A DNA stretch of 64,000 nucleotides from Lewinellaceae bacterium (GCA_016710765.1 JADJUJ010000004.1:380001-444000); one strand, 5' to 3'; positions 35,468-44,684 are shown, counted from the first letter of the stretch. Numbers and translations: made by a program. The notes: a model not told the origin generated them from the sequence alone.

Positions 35468-37867
35468 CTAATCATCGTCACCAGACCTGACAAATGCGCT
35501 GCGTCGTGGCGCTGGCATCTCCGTATGGATGCCTTTTATAGCCTTCCAAAGCACTTCATTGAACAAGCGCTCCGGCACGGCATCCAACTGGGCAAGGTTA
35601 AAACTCTCCGATATTTTGCTCAGTTCATTTACCGCCAGGTTTCGGGTATCAATGGATACCTGATTCATCTTGTTTTGGTAAGGTTTCACATCGGGCTTAC
35701 TGGTAAAACAGCGCCACATTGGGGTTGCAGCAGCATCGTACTGGCTCATGGGTGGCATGCCCAGAATGAGTTCTATGGTACGCAGCATGGATGCCGTAGT
35801 ATAAGGCGTATGGTCTACGTACCCCCGTTTTACATATGGACTGGCCAAAAATGCTATGCTTCGGTGAGCATCCACATGGTCTGGCCCATTCTGCGCATCG
35901 TCTTCCAGAATAAATACTGCGCTTTCCTTCCAGATCCCGCTTTTGGACAAATGCTCGATGAGGCGCCCCACCGCCTGATCGTTGTCGGCCACAGCTGCTT
36001 CCGGGGAGTAAGCGTCTTTGCGCATGCCAGAGGTATGGTCGTTGCCAAAGCGAATGGTGTTAAAACGCGCAAGCTGGCCGCTGGCCAGGAGAGAATCAAA
36101 ATCGTGTTCCCAAACTTGCTCCCGAACAACATCCTGAATATTGAGGTCCCAGGAAGAGTAGCCAGGGCAAACATGTCCCTCCAGGGTTTTGTAATTGGCT
36201 TTAAAATCGTCGGCAAACTCTCCATAAGTCCTGTAAGAAACACCGGAGCGTTTGCAATTGTCCCAGATGTAGCCGGCATTGGGAAAAGCAATGGCCGTGG
36301 AGCCCTCAAAATCGTAACCCCCACCCTTTCCGCCATAGCTGGTGGGCCAGGTTTTTTCCACATAATCGGAGGCATAACCAGCCATACTCCAGTTGTGCCC
36401 ATCGGCACTCACCTCAGCGTTCACGTAAAAATTATCCAGCAGCACAAACTCCCTGGCCAATGCATGCTGGTTGGGGGTAATTTTTTCCGGAAAAAGGCAG
36501 AGGGAAGCATCCCCGTTTCCTTCCTTAACATCGCCCAGTACCTGATCATAGGTTCGGTTTTCTTTGACGATGTAAAAAACGTAGCGGATGGGAGATGGAT
36601 CGCCTACTTTTGAGGGTACGGGGTTGCCGGCTTCGCCCTCGGTTTGGCGTTCTATTTCCTTGGAATAGGGGCTGTTTTCCAACACCAAACGGGAGTACGC
36701 AGCCAGGGTTTTTGCGTCAGGTGGTGTGATAATGCTCAGGGTCCCTTTAAATAATTTACCGATGTAGGCCGCGGCCCTGGAGTCTTCCCGCTTCATGGTC
36801 GGCTGTGGTCCTCCGGGGTTCGCTGCGGAGGCCATCCCTTTGCCGTTGCAAACAAATATCTTACCGGCAGCCGTGCGCACACTGGTAGGGTACCAACCTG
36901 TTGGTATAAAACCCATAGAGCGGCTTTCGCCTTTATTCGCCACATCAAAAACAGCCAGGCAATTGTTGTCGGCATTGGCGATGTACAGCGTTTTTTCATC
37001 CTGACTGAGCGCCAAACTGTTTGTTGTGGAGCCTGCCAGGGCATCGGGATATAAGGCAGCCTGAAGCACTTCGCCGACCATTAAGGTGCGGGTATCGAGC
37101 ACTGAAACGGAGTTGTCGTTGGCATTGGCAACAAAAAGGCGGCTTTCGTCTTTGCTCAGGATCATTTCGTTCGGGTGGTTGCCTACTGCCACCGATGCGA
37201 GGCGCTTCATGTTGCTGGCATCAAAAACAGCAAGGCCAGCATTTCCCCACAGCGAAACATAGAGCCGGTTTTGTTTGGGCGCAAACAAACAAGCATAGGC
37301 GGGGGAGCCCAAAGGAATGCGTTCGTTTACCTGCCAGTTGATGGTGTTACAAACGTACAAGCTAGAGTCGTTTTTGGTTACGGCAAAAACGCGCTGTTGG
37401 GCCGCATCACTGCAAACGCCGGTAACCCAGATGTTGTTGGGCCAGGGTGCACCCAGCAGTATGCTGGTATCTCGCTTTAATTTCCCTTTATCAACCGAAA
37501 AAACGGCCACCAGATTGTCGTTGCCGCCAGAGGCAAACAAACGCTTGCCATCGGCGCTAAAAGAGAGCCCATACCAAGACTTATCAATACCCACTTCACA
37601 AACCATTGCTTCCTGGTGGGTATCAAAAACCTGTAGCAGGTGCTTGTCAACCCCATTGTTGTTCACTGCCAAAAAACGGCCATCTGGTGAAACTGCAGCC
37701 TGCAGCGGAAGATCGCCCAGGGGAAGATGATGGCCTGCAGGTGTGAGCGACCAGCCGTTGGGGAGGGTGACGCGCTGGCTGGAAAGCGCACTGACATCTG
37801 CCGTTGGCGACAGGGTGCGGCAAGCCGTCAAAAGCAACAGGGAAAACAACAGTGTCCGGTACATCAT
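35468..37867 (-). CDS. YncE-like beta-propeller fused to a phosphoesterase-superfamily domain
   Basis: About 799 residues. The lipoprotein signal peptide (MMYRTLLFSLLLLTAC) starts at M 37867 or 37864. Residues 40-370 form a seven-bladed YVTN/YncE propeller (repeats such as VANANDNSVSVLDTRTL). Residues 430-750 form an alkaline-phosphatase-fold phosphoesterase of the phospholipase C/acid phosphatase class, with YIVKENRTYDQVLGD near the N-terminus, DNFYVNAEVSADGHNWSM, and the metal-binding region ILEDDAQNGPDHVDAHRS. Such fusions occur in Bacteroidota and are exported. Substrate unknown. Convergent with the unknown TPR protein. Confidence 0.87.
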   Translation of the reverse strand: MMYRTLLFSLLLLTACRTLSPTADVSALSSQRVTLPNGWSLTPAGHHLPLGDLPLQAAVSPDGRFLAVNNNGVDKHLLQVFDTHQEAMVCEVGIDKSWYGLSFSADGKRLFASGGNDNLVAVFSVDKGKLKRDTSILLGAPWPNNIWVTGVCSDAAQQRVFAVTKNDSSLYVCNTINWQVNERIPLGSPAYACLFAPKQNRLYVSLWGNAGLAVFDASNMKRLASVAVGNHPNEMILSKDESRLFVANANDNSVSVLDTRTLMVGEVLQAALYPDALAGSTTNSLALSQDEKTLYIANADNNCLAVFDVANKGESRSMGFIPTGWYPTSVRTAAGKIFVCNGKGMASAANPGGPQPTMKREDSRAAAYIGKLFKGTLSIITPPDAKTLAAYSRLVLENSPYSKEIERQTEGEAGNPVPSKVGDPSPIRYVFYIVKENRTYDQVLGDVKEGNGDASLCLFPEKITPNQHALAREFVLLDNFYVNAEVSADGHNWSMAGYASDYVEKTWPTSYGGKGGGYDFEGSTAIAFPNAGYIWDNCKRSGVSYRTYGEFADDFKANYKTLEGHVCPGYSSWDLNIQDVVREQVWEHDFDSLLASGQLARFNTIRFGNDHTSGMRKDAYSPEAAVADNDQAVGRLIEHLSKSGIWKESAVFILEDDAQNGPDHVDAHRSIAFLASPYVKRGYVDHTPYTTASMLRTIELILGMPPMSQYDAAATPMWRCFTSKPDVKPYQNKMNQVSIDTRNLAVNELSKISESFNLAQLDAVPERLFNEVLWKAIKGIHTEMPAPRRSAFVRSGDDD

Positions 37868-38072
37868 AGTCTGGTAATTTTTTGCAAGATCCGGTATCTT
37901 GAACAAAAACGGATTAAGCCAATATAAAATCTGCATCCAAAGCGGCAATAACCAGGTAAATGGTGCCTTGCCAAAGATCGCTTACGGTATAATTTACAGG
38001 AAAAGCCAAAGGCCAAAATCCAATACAGTGCAAATCCATTTCGTTATAAAAAGCACCAAAGGCTAAATGCAC

Positions 38073-38080
38073 TACCTTTG
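38073..38080 (+). promoter_or_regulatory. -7 box TACCTTTG for the PorE-like gene
   Basis: An exact TAnnTTTG match 22 bases before the ATG at 38102. Confidence 0.6.
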
Positions 38081-38101
38081 TGCCTGAAAATACGTCCCAA
38101 T

Positions 38102-40225
38102 ATGCTGCGTTTTGCTTTACTCGGAATAACCCTGCTGTTCACTGTTTCGCTGGCGGCACAGCGCCCCGCCGACCTCAAAAAAAACGGTGAACGCGCTTTT
38201 GCCTCCGCCCACTGGGAGGATGCGCTGGAACAATTGGTGCAGTACCAGCAAAAAAAACCCGGAGATCTGTCGGTGCTGACCGAAATCGGCATTTGCCATT
38301 TCCAATTGCACCATGGACAAAAAGCACTGGATTTCCTCAGTTATGTTGCCAATAAAAGTGCGGGAAAAGGGTCGCCCGAATTGTACTATTACCTGGCAAA
38401 GACACAGCTCGGCCTGACTGGCTTTGAAAATGCCGCCCTTACTTACAAACAATACCTCCGTGTGGCCGATGCCCGGCATCCCTTGCGCGCCAACGCCATC
38501 GACAACCTTCAGCGCTGCCTGAGTGGAGCTGCCATGTCACCCAATGAAGAGATAGCCCTGGTAGAAAACCTGGGCGACCGCGTGAATTCTGCCGGCGACG
38601 AATTTGCACCGCTGCCGTCTGTTAACCACCTCGATCGTTTGTATTATGCTGCAGCAAGGCCCGGTTGCACAGGCGGCAAGCGCAACGAGCAAGGCTATGA
38701 AGACCCCAAAAACGGAAAGTGGTGTGCCGATATGTTCTACGCCAACCGACGCCCCAGTGGCTGGGAAAAAGGGGACCCGCTGAGCGGCCTGATCAACTCG
38801 CCGCGCCATGAAATAGCCCTCGATTTTGGTAAAAATGGCGAAATTTTGTATTTTTTCAGGGGTTTTACCCCGTACAGTGGCGATATTTTGGCCGATACAG
38901 CTGAGGTAAAAGACGAGTATGCCCTTGAACCTCCGGGATTCAACGGTCCGGTTCGGGGTGAAAATGGCGATGTTGCCTTGTTCTTTTTCAACGATTCTAC
39001 CCTCTTGTTTGCCAGTCGGCAAGAAGGGGGCTACGGCGGACTGGATTTGTACATCAGCCGCTTGCAGGACAGCGTTTGGACAAGACCCCGCAATCTCGGC
39101 CCTTTCATTAATTCCGCTTACGACGAAACCACCCCCTTCCTTGCGCCTGATGGCCGAACCCTTTACTTCAGCAGCAACCGAACGGAAAGCATGGGTGGCC
39201 TCGATATTTTTATGGCCCATTTCAACGATAAAGAAAATGCATGGCAGGGCCCCGTGAACATGGGCCCACCCCTGAACTCACCTGGTGATGATGCTTTTTT
39301 CCGGCTGAGTACTGACGGCAGGGGCGGCTGGTTTGCTTCCGACCGACTGGACAGCTACGGTCAGCGGGACTTGTACGGCGTGTATTTTAAATCGGAGCAA
39401 ATTGAGCAAATTACAGCAACAAACCCCGCCGTTTTTGCTGATGTACAAGCCAGGGCCGCAGCCTCTGCAAATGCCCTGCCCACTGAAATTAGCCTCCCCG
39501 CCTTGTACTATGTAAACGATAAGGACCTGACCGGACCGGATAATACGCTTGCGATTTCAAATGTCGTGGAAGCAGCCCAGCTTGCTCCCAATGGAAAAGT
39601 ACTTGTTACCGTGCATACCGATATTACCGGACCTTCCAAATTTGATCTGTTTTATGGCATTCAGCGCGCACAAATGGTTGGAACCGCGCTGGTTTCCCGG
39701 GGCATCTCCCCCAACCGCATCCAGCTTCAAAGCGCTGGCCCCGCCTACCCGGCAGCCCGAACAGTGGTGTGCACCGAAGACTACCCGGCCGGAAACCTGA
39801 TGAACAAAAGAGTGGAAATTAGAATGGCCAGCCCCAACGGAAGGCTTCCGCTCGACATCAAACTCAGCCGGCGGGAAACACCCGCAGCAGCGATTGCAGC
39901 CGGCGCAGCGCAATACGACCAACAATGCAGCGGACTAGCCTTTCGGGTAGAGGCTGTTGCCGCCCGGCAAATTCTCACCACTGATGCCATGGCCATGTTC
40001 GACGACGTACTGATTGAATCGCATCCCAACGAAGGCGTTTACCACTACATGGCAGGCTTTTTCAGAAAATTTGACCAGGCACAGACGCTTAAAAAGTCGC
40101 TGCAAAACGAAGGCTTCCCCGATGCCAGTGTAGCCGCATACGTGGACGGCCTGCGCCTGGAAAAGGCTGAAGCCATCGGCCTGGTTAAAAAATACCCCGA
40201 GCTGGCGCAATTCATCACCAATTAG
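38102..40225 (+). CDS. TPR-PD40-OmpA lipoprotein-like protein (PorE-like)
   Basis: A 707-residue exported protein (signal peptide to about residue 20, LAAQ). Domains in order: TPR repeats (about 25-140), WD40-like PD40 propeller repeats (about 170-430; LYFSSNRTESMGGLDIFMA), and an OmpA-like peptidoglycan-binding domain (about 480-590; VTVHTDITGPS...NKRVEIRM). A C-terminal SPOR-like region (YMAGFFRKFDQAQTLKKSL...GFPDASVAAYVDG) follows. The order matches PorE of the type IX secretion system, which joins the secretion ring to peptidoglycan, but many paralogues of this layout exist, so PorE is only a candidate. No lipid-anchor Cys is seen at the signal-peptide end. A CDGSH protein follows after 22 bases. 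Confidence 0.8.
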   Translation: MLRFALLGITLLFTVSLAAQRPADLKKNGERAFASAHWEDALEQLVQYQQKKPGDLSVLTEIGICHFQLHHGQKALDFLSYVANKSAGKGSPELYYYLAKTQLGLTGFENAALTYKQYLRVADARHPLRANAIDNLQRCLSGAAMSPNEEIALVENLGDRVNSAGDEFAPLPSVNHLDRLYYAAARPGCTGGKRNEQGYEDPKNGKWCADMFYANRRPSGWEKGDPLSGLINSPRHEIALDFGKNGEILYFFRGFTPYSGDILADTAEVKDEYALEPPGFNGPVRGENGDVALFFFNDSTLLFASRQEGGYGGLDLYISRLQDSVWTRPRNLGPFINSAYDETTPFLAPDGRTLYFSSNRTESMGGLDIFMAHFNDKENAWQGPVNMGPPLNSPGDDAFFRLSTDGRGGWFASDRLDSYGQRDLYGVYFKSEQIEQITATNPAVFADVQARAAASANALPTEISLPALYYVNDKDLTGPDNTLAISNVVEAAQLAPNGKVLVTVHTDITGPSKFDLFYGIQRAQMVGTALVSRGISPNRIQLQSAGPAYPAARTVVCTEDYPAGNLMNKRVEIRMASPNGRLPLDIKLSRRETPAAAIAAGAAQYDQQCSGLAFRVEAVAARQILTTDAMAMFDDVLIESHPNEGVYHYMAGFFRKFDQAQTLKKSLQNEGFPDASVAAYVDGLRLEKAEAIGLVKKYPELAQFITN

Positions 40226-40247
40226 TACCTTAAGTCAATCAATCCGC

Positions 40248-40664
40248 ATGCAGAAAAAATACTCGAACAAAGACATCACGGTAGTCTGGAAGCCCGACAC
40301 CTGTATTCACTCCACCATTTGCTGGAAAGGTTTAATTGAGGTGTTCAATCCGCGGGAAAAACCCTGGGTGGACATGGATGGCGCTACTACCGAAGCCATC
40401 ATTGCCCAGGTTGACAAATGCCCGTCGGGTGCGCTTTCCTGGTACAAAAACGAAGCGGCCGACGCAGCACCGGAGGTGTCTGTAGACACAATTGTGGAAG
40501 CCACACCCAACGGCCCGCTGATGGTGTACGGGAACATCCAAATCAAAAACAGCGATGGTACTGAGCTGGTAAGGCATAAAGTAACCGCGCTCTGCCGTTG
40601 CGGTGCCTCCTCTAACAAACCTTTTTGCGACGGAACCCATAAAAAAATAGGCTTTCAGGGATAG
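40248..40664 (+). CDS. Fe-S protein with mono-cluster ferredoxin-like and CDGSH domains
   Basis: A 138-residue cytoplasmic protein with two iron-sulfur domains. N-terminal Fer4_19-type segment: WKPDTCIHSTICWKGLIEVF and QVDKCPSGALSW carry three or four Cys. The C-terminal CDGSH-type zinc-finger-like domain has CRCGASSNKPFCDGTHKKIGF, where Cys-x-Cys ... Cys-x3-His binds a 2Fe-2S cluster. Proteins with this pairing are annotated as glutamate synthase-like or NEET-type redox proteins; their partner is unknown. It follows the PorE-like gene by 22 bases. Confidence 0.9.
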   Translation: MQKKYSNKDITVVWKPDTCIHSTICWKGLIEVFNPREKPWVDMDGATTEAIIAQVDKCPSGALSWYKNEAADAAPEVSVDTIVEATPNGPLMVYGNIQIKNSDGTELVRHKVTALCRCGASSNKPFCDGTHKKIGFQG

Positions 40665-40672
40665 CCCAAAAT

Positions 40673-40706
40673 TAAAAAAGCAGGGGCCCTCGTATGGACC
40701 CCTGCT
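40673..40706 (-). terminator. Terminator hairpin between the CDGSH and fasciclin genes
   Basis: Stem AGCAGGGG / CCCCTGCT with a 12-base loop. On the minus strand six T follow, fitting the end of the fasciclin gene. On the plus strand it could also serve the CDGSH gene. Confidence 0.8.
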
Positions 40707-40741
40707 TGCCTTCCTTGGGTTGCGAACCCGCGCTACTTCCA

Positions 40742-41302
40742 TTAGCCTTTTGGCAACAGCACCTTGTCGATGGAGTGAATCACGCCATTTGACTGATAAA
40801 CATCATACGTGTTGATGTTGGCCACATTGCCATTTTCATCCTGCACTGCAATGTTGTGGGCACCATTCATCATGACGGTAAGCGTGCCGCCACTGACGGT
40901 TTTGAGTTTGTTATCACCCTTTTTGATCATTTTGGCAAGCGCATCGAAGTCGTAACGACCAGTTACAACGTGGTAAGTGAGTACTGTTGTCAGGGTACCT
41001 TTGTTTTCAGGCTTGAGCAGGGTTTCCACCGTACCGGCGGGCAGGTTCTCAAAAGCATCATTGACGGGTGCAAAAACGGTGACCGGACCTTTGCTCTGGA
41101 GCGTTGGCACCAACCCGGCAGCCTGAACAGCCGCGACGAGCGTGGTGTGGTCATTTGAATTGACCGCGTTTTCCACGATGTTTTTCATCGGATACATGGC
41201 TTCTCCGCCTACCTGAACGGAGGCTTTGCCTTGAGCGAAAACAGTGGTGGCGGCGAGGGCGAATGCCAGCGTCAGGCTGGCGAGAGACAGGGAAATTTTC
41301 AT
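40742..41302 (-). CDS. Fasciclin-domain exported protein
   Basis: A 186-residue protein with a signal peptide (MKISLSLASLTLAFALAATTVFAQ) and one fasciclin (FAS1) domain. It has the H1-type NIVENAVNSNDHTTLVAAVQAAGL, the TVFAPVNDAFENLP motif, LTYHVVTGRY and IHSIDKVLLP. FAS1 proteins act in cell adhesion or binding and are usually secreted or surface bound. Its gene is flanked by inverted copies of a GGGGCCCTCG sequence (40680-40697 and 41350-41369). It is a single gene; a promoter was not resolved. Confidence 0.95.
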   Translation of the reverse strand: MKISLSLASLTLAFALAATTVFAQGKASVQVGGEAMYPMKNIVENAVNSNDHTTLVAAVQAAGLVPTLQSKGPVTVFAPVNDAFENLPAGTVETLLKPENKGTLTTVLTYHVVTGRYDFDALAKMIKKGDNKLKTVSGGTLTVMMNGAHNIAVQDENGNVANINTYDVYQSNGVIHSIDKVLLPKG

Positions 41303-41481
41303 TGTTACTATTTTAATTGTGTAAGTGTTGATCAGTTATCCAAACACAACCATATACGAGGGCCCCTGCCAGTACGGTTTTATTTTTTTGAAAAAAATTG
41401 AAAACGCTTTCCAGCATGGAGCGTATCATGCCGGAAAGTGATTATTCCCCGATAAAAAAAGTGCGCTAAAGTGCTGTAAGA

Positions 41482-42537
41482 TCAATGCTCCTTTCCCAGT
41501 GCGTCCAGCATTACCGGTTTGCCGTTGGGATCTTCCCAGGCCATGGCAATAATGTTGACATCCGCAGGAATCTGTGTGGCTTGGTGCAAATTGTCATTCA
41601 ATGCGGCGACGTCAAAGTCAAGTTTCGCATATTTCACCGGGGTAAGCATTTTGCCTTCCAGGGTGGCTATGCCCCATAAGCCATCTTTCAGCAATTGAAG
41701 GTACGGTACCTTGGCCGACACCAGTTGGATCTGGTCAAACATTAAAGGTTGCTCCAAAACGCCTTCAGTGTTCAGCAAGCCATATTTCTGTTGTGTCCCC
41801 AGCACAATGGCAACCGTTTGGAGCGGGTAGGGGCAAGTTACGGTTACAAACGCTGGTGCATAGAGCAAGTGGCCTTTCTCATCGTATGCTCCCAACAACG
41901 CCTTCTCCCTGGCAAACAGCAATGGAAACTGCCCCGCCAGCTGAATGGCTTCAAATTGAAGCGGCAGCAGCAGATCGCCGGCCATATTGTACAAGCCATA
42001 GGGACCCGATTTTTCTTGTTGTACCCGGATGTACCGGCCTGCTGCGCCATCGAGCCGGATATAGTCTACAGGAACGATCACCTGACCGTTTTCACTGTAC
42101 ATTCCGCTTAAGCCATTTTTTTTGACCAAATAGAACCCACCCTGGATAGGCTTCACCTCGTCAAAAACAAAGGGGATCAGCACCTTACCCTGAAAGGTAA
42201 CAATGCCGGCATGCCCTGCTTCACCCACCAGTGCCAAACCTTCAGGTGACACATCGCTGATCGCCCCGTAATGTAAGGGGAGCAGCACTTTGCCCGACTG
42301 GTCCAGCACACCATATTTTCCATTTTGCGCTGCAATCAGGAAACCACTTTTCGTGGGCGTAATTTGATCGTACTGCGCAGGCACTAGGGTGTCGCCATTG
42401 CAAACAACGCCATACTTACTGCCCTTTTCGAAAACCTTACAATTGTTGGCCTTACTGCCAGCCGACTGAACCTGGGCATGAGCAAGGCTCGCCGTAAAAA
42501 GCAAAAAAGCAAAGGCAGCGAAATTTCTATTTTTCAT
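41482..42537 (-). CDS. Exported WG-repeat-containing protein (third copy)
   Basis: A 351-residue protein with a signal peptide (to about residue 22, AHAQ). The mature part is made of WG-type repeats: SKYGVVCNGDTLVPAQYD, GKYGVLDQSGKVLLPLHYG, GLSGMYSENGQVIVPVDYI, PYGLYNMAGDLLLPLQFE and GLWGIATLEGKMLTPVKYA. Smaller than the two WG proteins at 2.6-7.2 kb. Its ATG lies 2 bases after the stop of the methyltransferase upstream, so they are co-transcribed. Binding partners unknown. Confidence 0.85.
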   Translation of the reverse strand: MKNRNFAAFAFLLFTASLAHAQVQSAGSKANNCKVFEKGSKYGVVCNGDTLVPAQYDQITPTKSGFLIAAQNGKYGVLDQSGKVLLPLHYGAISDVSPEGLALVGEAGHAGIVTFQGKVLIPFVFDEVKPIQGGFYLVKKNGLSGMYSENGQVIVPVDYIRLDGAAGRYIRVQQEKSGPYGLYNMAGDLLLPLQFEAIQLAGQFPLLFAREKALLGAYDEKGHLLYAPAFVTVTCPYPLQTVAIVLGTQQKYGLLNTEGVLEQPLMFDQIQLVSAKVPYLQLLKDGLWGIATLEGKMLTPVKYAKLDFDVAALNDNLHQATQIPADVNIIAMAWEDPNGKPVMLDALGKEH

Positions 42538-42539
42538 GG

Positions 42540-43136
42540 TTATTTTTTTTGTCCAATAAAACGCAGCACGGCTGCGGGCCCCTGGTGGTAGGGACCTTCT
42601 GATAATACCACTTCTGCTTCTTCGCTCAGTAGCACATTTAAATCTGCAAAATCATCTTGTAGTTGAATACCATCAGGTAACAAATCCAGGGCTTTGGGTC
42701 CGCCCGATTGAAAAGCCAACTGCCTGGGGGTAAACACTTCTGCTACCACCTTTCCACCGGGAGCAAGGTATTGATGCAGTCTGCTGTTAAAGGCGCTGCG
42801 CAAGGCAGCGGGCAGGTGAAAAAATACCATCACAATCAGATCATACGTCCCAGCGGCTGCACTGAAATCAGCAGCATCTTCCACGGTATAATTAATGGAA
42901 ACGCCCTGTTCTACAGCGAGTGCAAGCGCTTTCGCTTTGCCTGAATCACTGTAATCGAAGGCATCTACCTGCCAGCCCAGCGTAGCGGCATAAACAGCGT
43001 CGCGGCCTTCTCCAGCACCAGGAACCAGTATCCTGCCTGGCGGCAAAGCATCTATGACCGACTTAAAAAATGTATTGGGCTCCTTACCGTAGGCATAACC
43101 CTCCTCCCCATAGCGTTCGTTCCAAAATTCTTTCAT
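42540..43136 (-). CDS. Class I SAM-dependent methyltransferase (TehB/thiopurine type)
   Basis: A 198-residue soluble methyltransferase. Motif I is ILVPGAGEGRDAVYAA (about 36-51). MKEFWNERYGEEGYAYGKEPN is the typical start of the TehB/TPMT-like family, and LIVMVFFHLP is the post-motif II region. Proteins of this class detoxify tellurite or thio-compounds, or methylate small molecules. Substrate unknown. It is the first gene of a two-gene unit with a WG-repeat protein. Confidence 0.87.
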   Translation of the reverse strand: MKEFWNERYGEEGYAYGKEPNTFFKSVIDALPPGRILVPGAGEGRDAVYAATLGWQVDAFDYSDSGKAKALALAVEQGVSINYTVEDAADFSAAAGTYDLIVMVFFHLPAALRSAFNSRLHQYLAPGGKVVAEVFTPRQLAFQSGGPKALDLLPDGIQLQDDFADLNVLLSEEAEVVLSEGPYHQGPAAVLRFIGQKK

Positions 43137-43213
43137 GGTGCAAAGAACTGGGTTTTAACCGAATTGTTGTGTCTGAAATACGCAAGGAATGCCCGAAATA
43201 AACCAAGATACCT

Positions 43214-43321
43214 TATTTTCGTTTACTAAGTGCATGACCCACTCTATACCCTACGCTAAATCCTACCCTAAACCCCACTCTACAGCCAACCTTTCAGCCC
43301 ACTCTACAGCCAACTTTTCAG
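43214..43321. repeat. Pyrimidine-rich leader of cysM with a 24-bp direct repeat
   Basis: Upstream of cysM, CCCACTCTACAGCCAAC followed by CTTTCAG is repeated twice (about 43274-43321), preceded by CCCTAAA-like words (near 43262-43272). The first bases include a near -7 box TATTTTCG (43214-43221). The composition recalls the 12-bp array before lptB. Confidence 0.6.
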
Positions 43322-43332
43322 CCCCTATTCCC

Positions 43333-44214
43333 ATGTCCAACATCCAATCCCTCATCGGCAACACTCCTCTGGTAAAAATTAAAAATGTGATCCGAAAACC
43401 CGGTGTGCAGGTATTTGCCAAACTCGAAGGCCAAAATCCCGGGGGGAGCGTCAAAGACCGGGCAGCATACGGTATGATCAAAGGCGCGTTGGAACGCGGA
43501 GAGATTGGTCCGGGCGTTCGCCTGGTGGAAGCCACCAGCGGCAATACCGGCATCGCGTTGGCGATGATTGCCCGGATATTCGGGCTTGATATTACCCTTA
43601 TTATGCCCGACAACTCCACAGCCGAAAGGGTGCAAACCATGGAAGCCTACGGCGCAGAAGTTCTGCTCACGCCGGCAGCACGCACCATCGAATATTCCCG
43701 GGAACTAGCGGAGGAAATGGTGGCCAATGGCGGCTTTCTGATGCTGAACCAATTTGCCAACCCCGACAACTGGGGTGCGCACTTCGACAGTACCGGACCA
43801 GAAATCTGGCGCGATACAGCCGGAAAAGTCACGCATTTTGTGTCTTCCATGGGTACGACGGGTACCATCATGGGTGTATCCCGATTTCTAAAAATGCAAA
43901 ACCCTGCGGTACAAATAGTGGGTGTACAACCCACTGAAGGCTCCAGTATTCCGGGGATTCGGCGCTGGTCACCGGAGTTTTTACCCAAAATTTACGAGCC
44001 CGAGCGGGTGGATCGCATCATTGATGTCTCAACCGAGGAGGCGCTCGAAACCATGCGCCGCATGGCCCGGGAAGACGCTGTGTTTGGGGGCGTCAGCAGC
44101 GGCGGCGCCATGGCGGCAGCGGCCAGGCTGGCGGAGGAGCTGGAGGAAGGTTTGATCGTCACCATTGTCTGTGATCGCGGCGACAGATATTTGAGTTCGG
44201 GGGTATTTGGGTAG
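43333..44214 (+). CDS. cysM: Cysteine synthase (O-acetylserine sulfhydrylase B type)
   Basis: A 293-residue PLP enzyme. It has IQSLIGNTPLVKI at the N-terminus, the PLP lysine K41 in GGSVKDRAAYG, the substrate loop TSGNTG at about 68-73, and GTTGTI for phosphate binding. It makes cysteine from O-acetylserine and sulfide or thiosulfate in the cytoplasm. The length and the segment LNQFANPDNWGAHFDSTGPEIWRD fit CysM rather than CysK. I chose ATG 43333; the in-frame upstream part is a repeat-rich leader. Confidence 0.92.
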   Translation: MSNIQSLIGNTPLVKIKNVIRKPGVQVFAKLEGQNPGGSVKDRAAYGMIKGALERGEIGPGVRLVEATSGNTGIALAMIARIFGLDITLIMPDNSTAERVQTMEAYGAEVLLTPAARTIEYSRELAEEMVANGGFLMLNQFANPDNWGAHFDSTGPEIWRDTAGKVTHFVSSMGTTGTIMGVSRFLKMQNPAVQIVGVQPTEGSSIPGIRRWSPEFLPKIYEPERVDRIIDVSTEEALETMRRMAREDAVFGGVSSGGAMAAAARLAEELEEGLIVTIVCDRGDRYLSSGVFG

Positions 44215-44272
44215 TTTTCTTCTGGTAATTTTTGGAACACTTCTGGATAAACTTTCCGCTTGCTTTCTTTTC

Positions 44273-44433
44273 TATACTCGAAGTAAAGTGGTTTGCGAAA
44301 ATAATCGCGCAGTCATCAGTTCTAATGGCAAGGCATAAAACACAGACGATGCAGCGCATCGGCGCGTATTTATAACGCAGCCAGGAGGGCTGAGGACAAG
44401 TGAGCATTCGCAAACCACTTTATTTCGAGTATA
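44273..44433 (-). mobile_element. MITE, copy B (161 bp, inverted relative to copy A)
   Basis: It has the same TIRs and length as the element at 12574-12734, in opposite orientation, with about 11 differences over 161 bases by eye. TA is present at both ends (44273-44274 and 44432-44433). It lies 58 bases after the cysM stop, in an intergenic region. The small inner hairpin CGATGC / GCATCG is conserved. No gene is disrupted here. Confidence 0.88.
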
Positions 44434-44684
44434 CCTCACCCAGGCGAGCTTGAAAGGCAGCAAAGATTCTGGCACTTTGCCTTTGGAGCAACTGGTGTTA
44501 CTCAAAGGCCCGGCACCAATAATCAATCAATTTAATTTTTGGTTTTTCAGCTTTGCTTTGCAAAATAATTGTCCCGCAGATGGGCGCAGAAACCGCAGAT
44601 GTTTTGCTTCACAAAACATCTGCGGCAGCATTGACCGAATTTTTTTCAAAATACTAAATTGCTTGCCTACTCGTGGAAGAGGCA
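44434..44684. other. Intergenic stretch with a perfect hairpin
   Basis: No gene is seen. CCGCAGATGTTTTG (44593-44606) pairs perfectly with CAAAACATCTGCGG (44612-44625) around a 5-base loop. It is preceded by repeated CGCAGA words (44575-44600). It lacks a T tail and lies before the ChaN-like gene 3' end. Confidence 0.6.

Noticed and set aside
35525..36613. Plus-strand ORF of 362 codons inside the propeller/phosphoesterase gene
   Set aside because: Antisense to a strongly recognised domain; no family resemblance.
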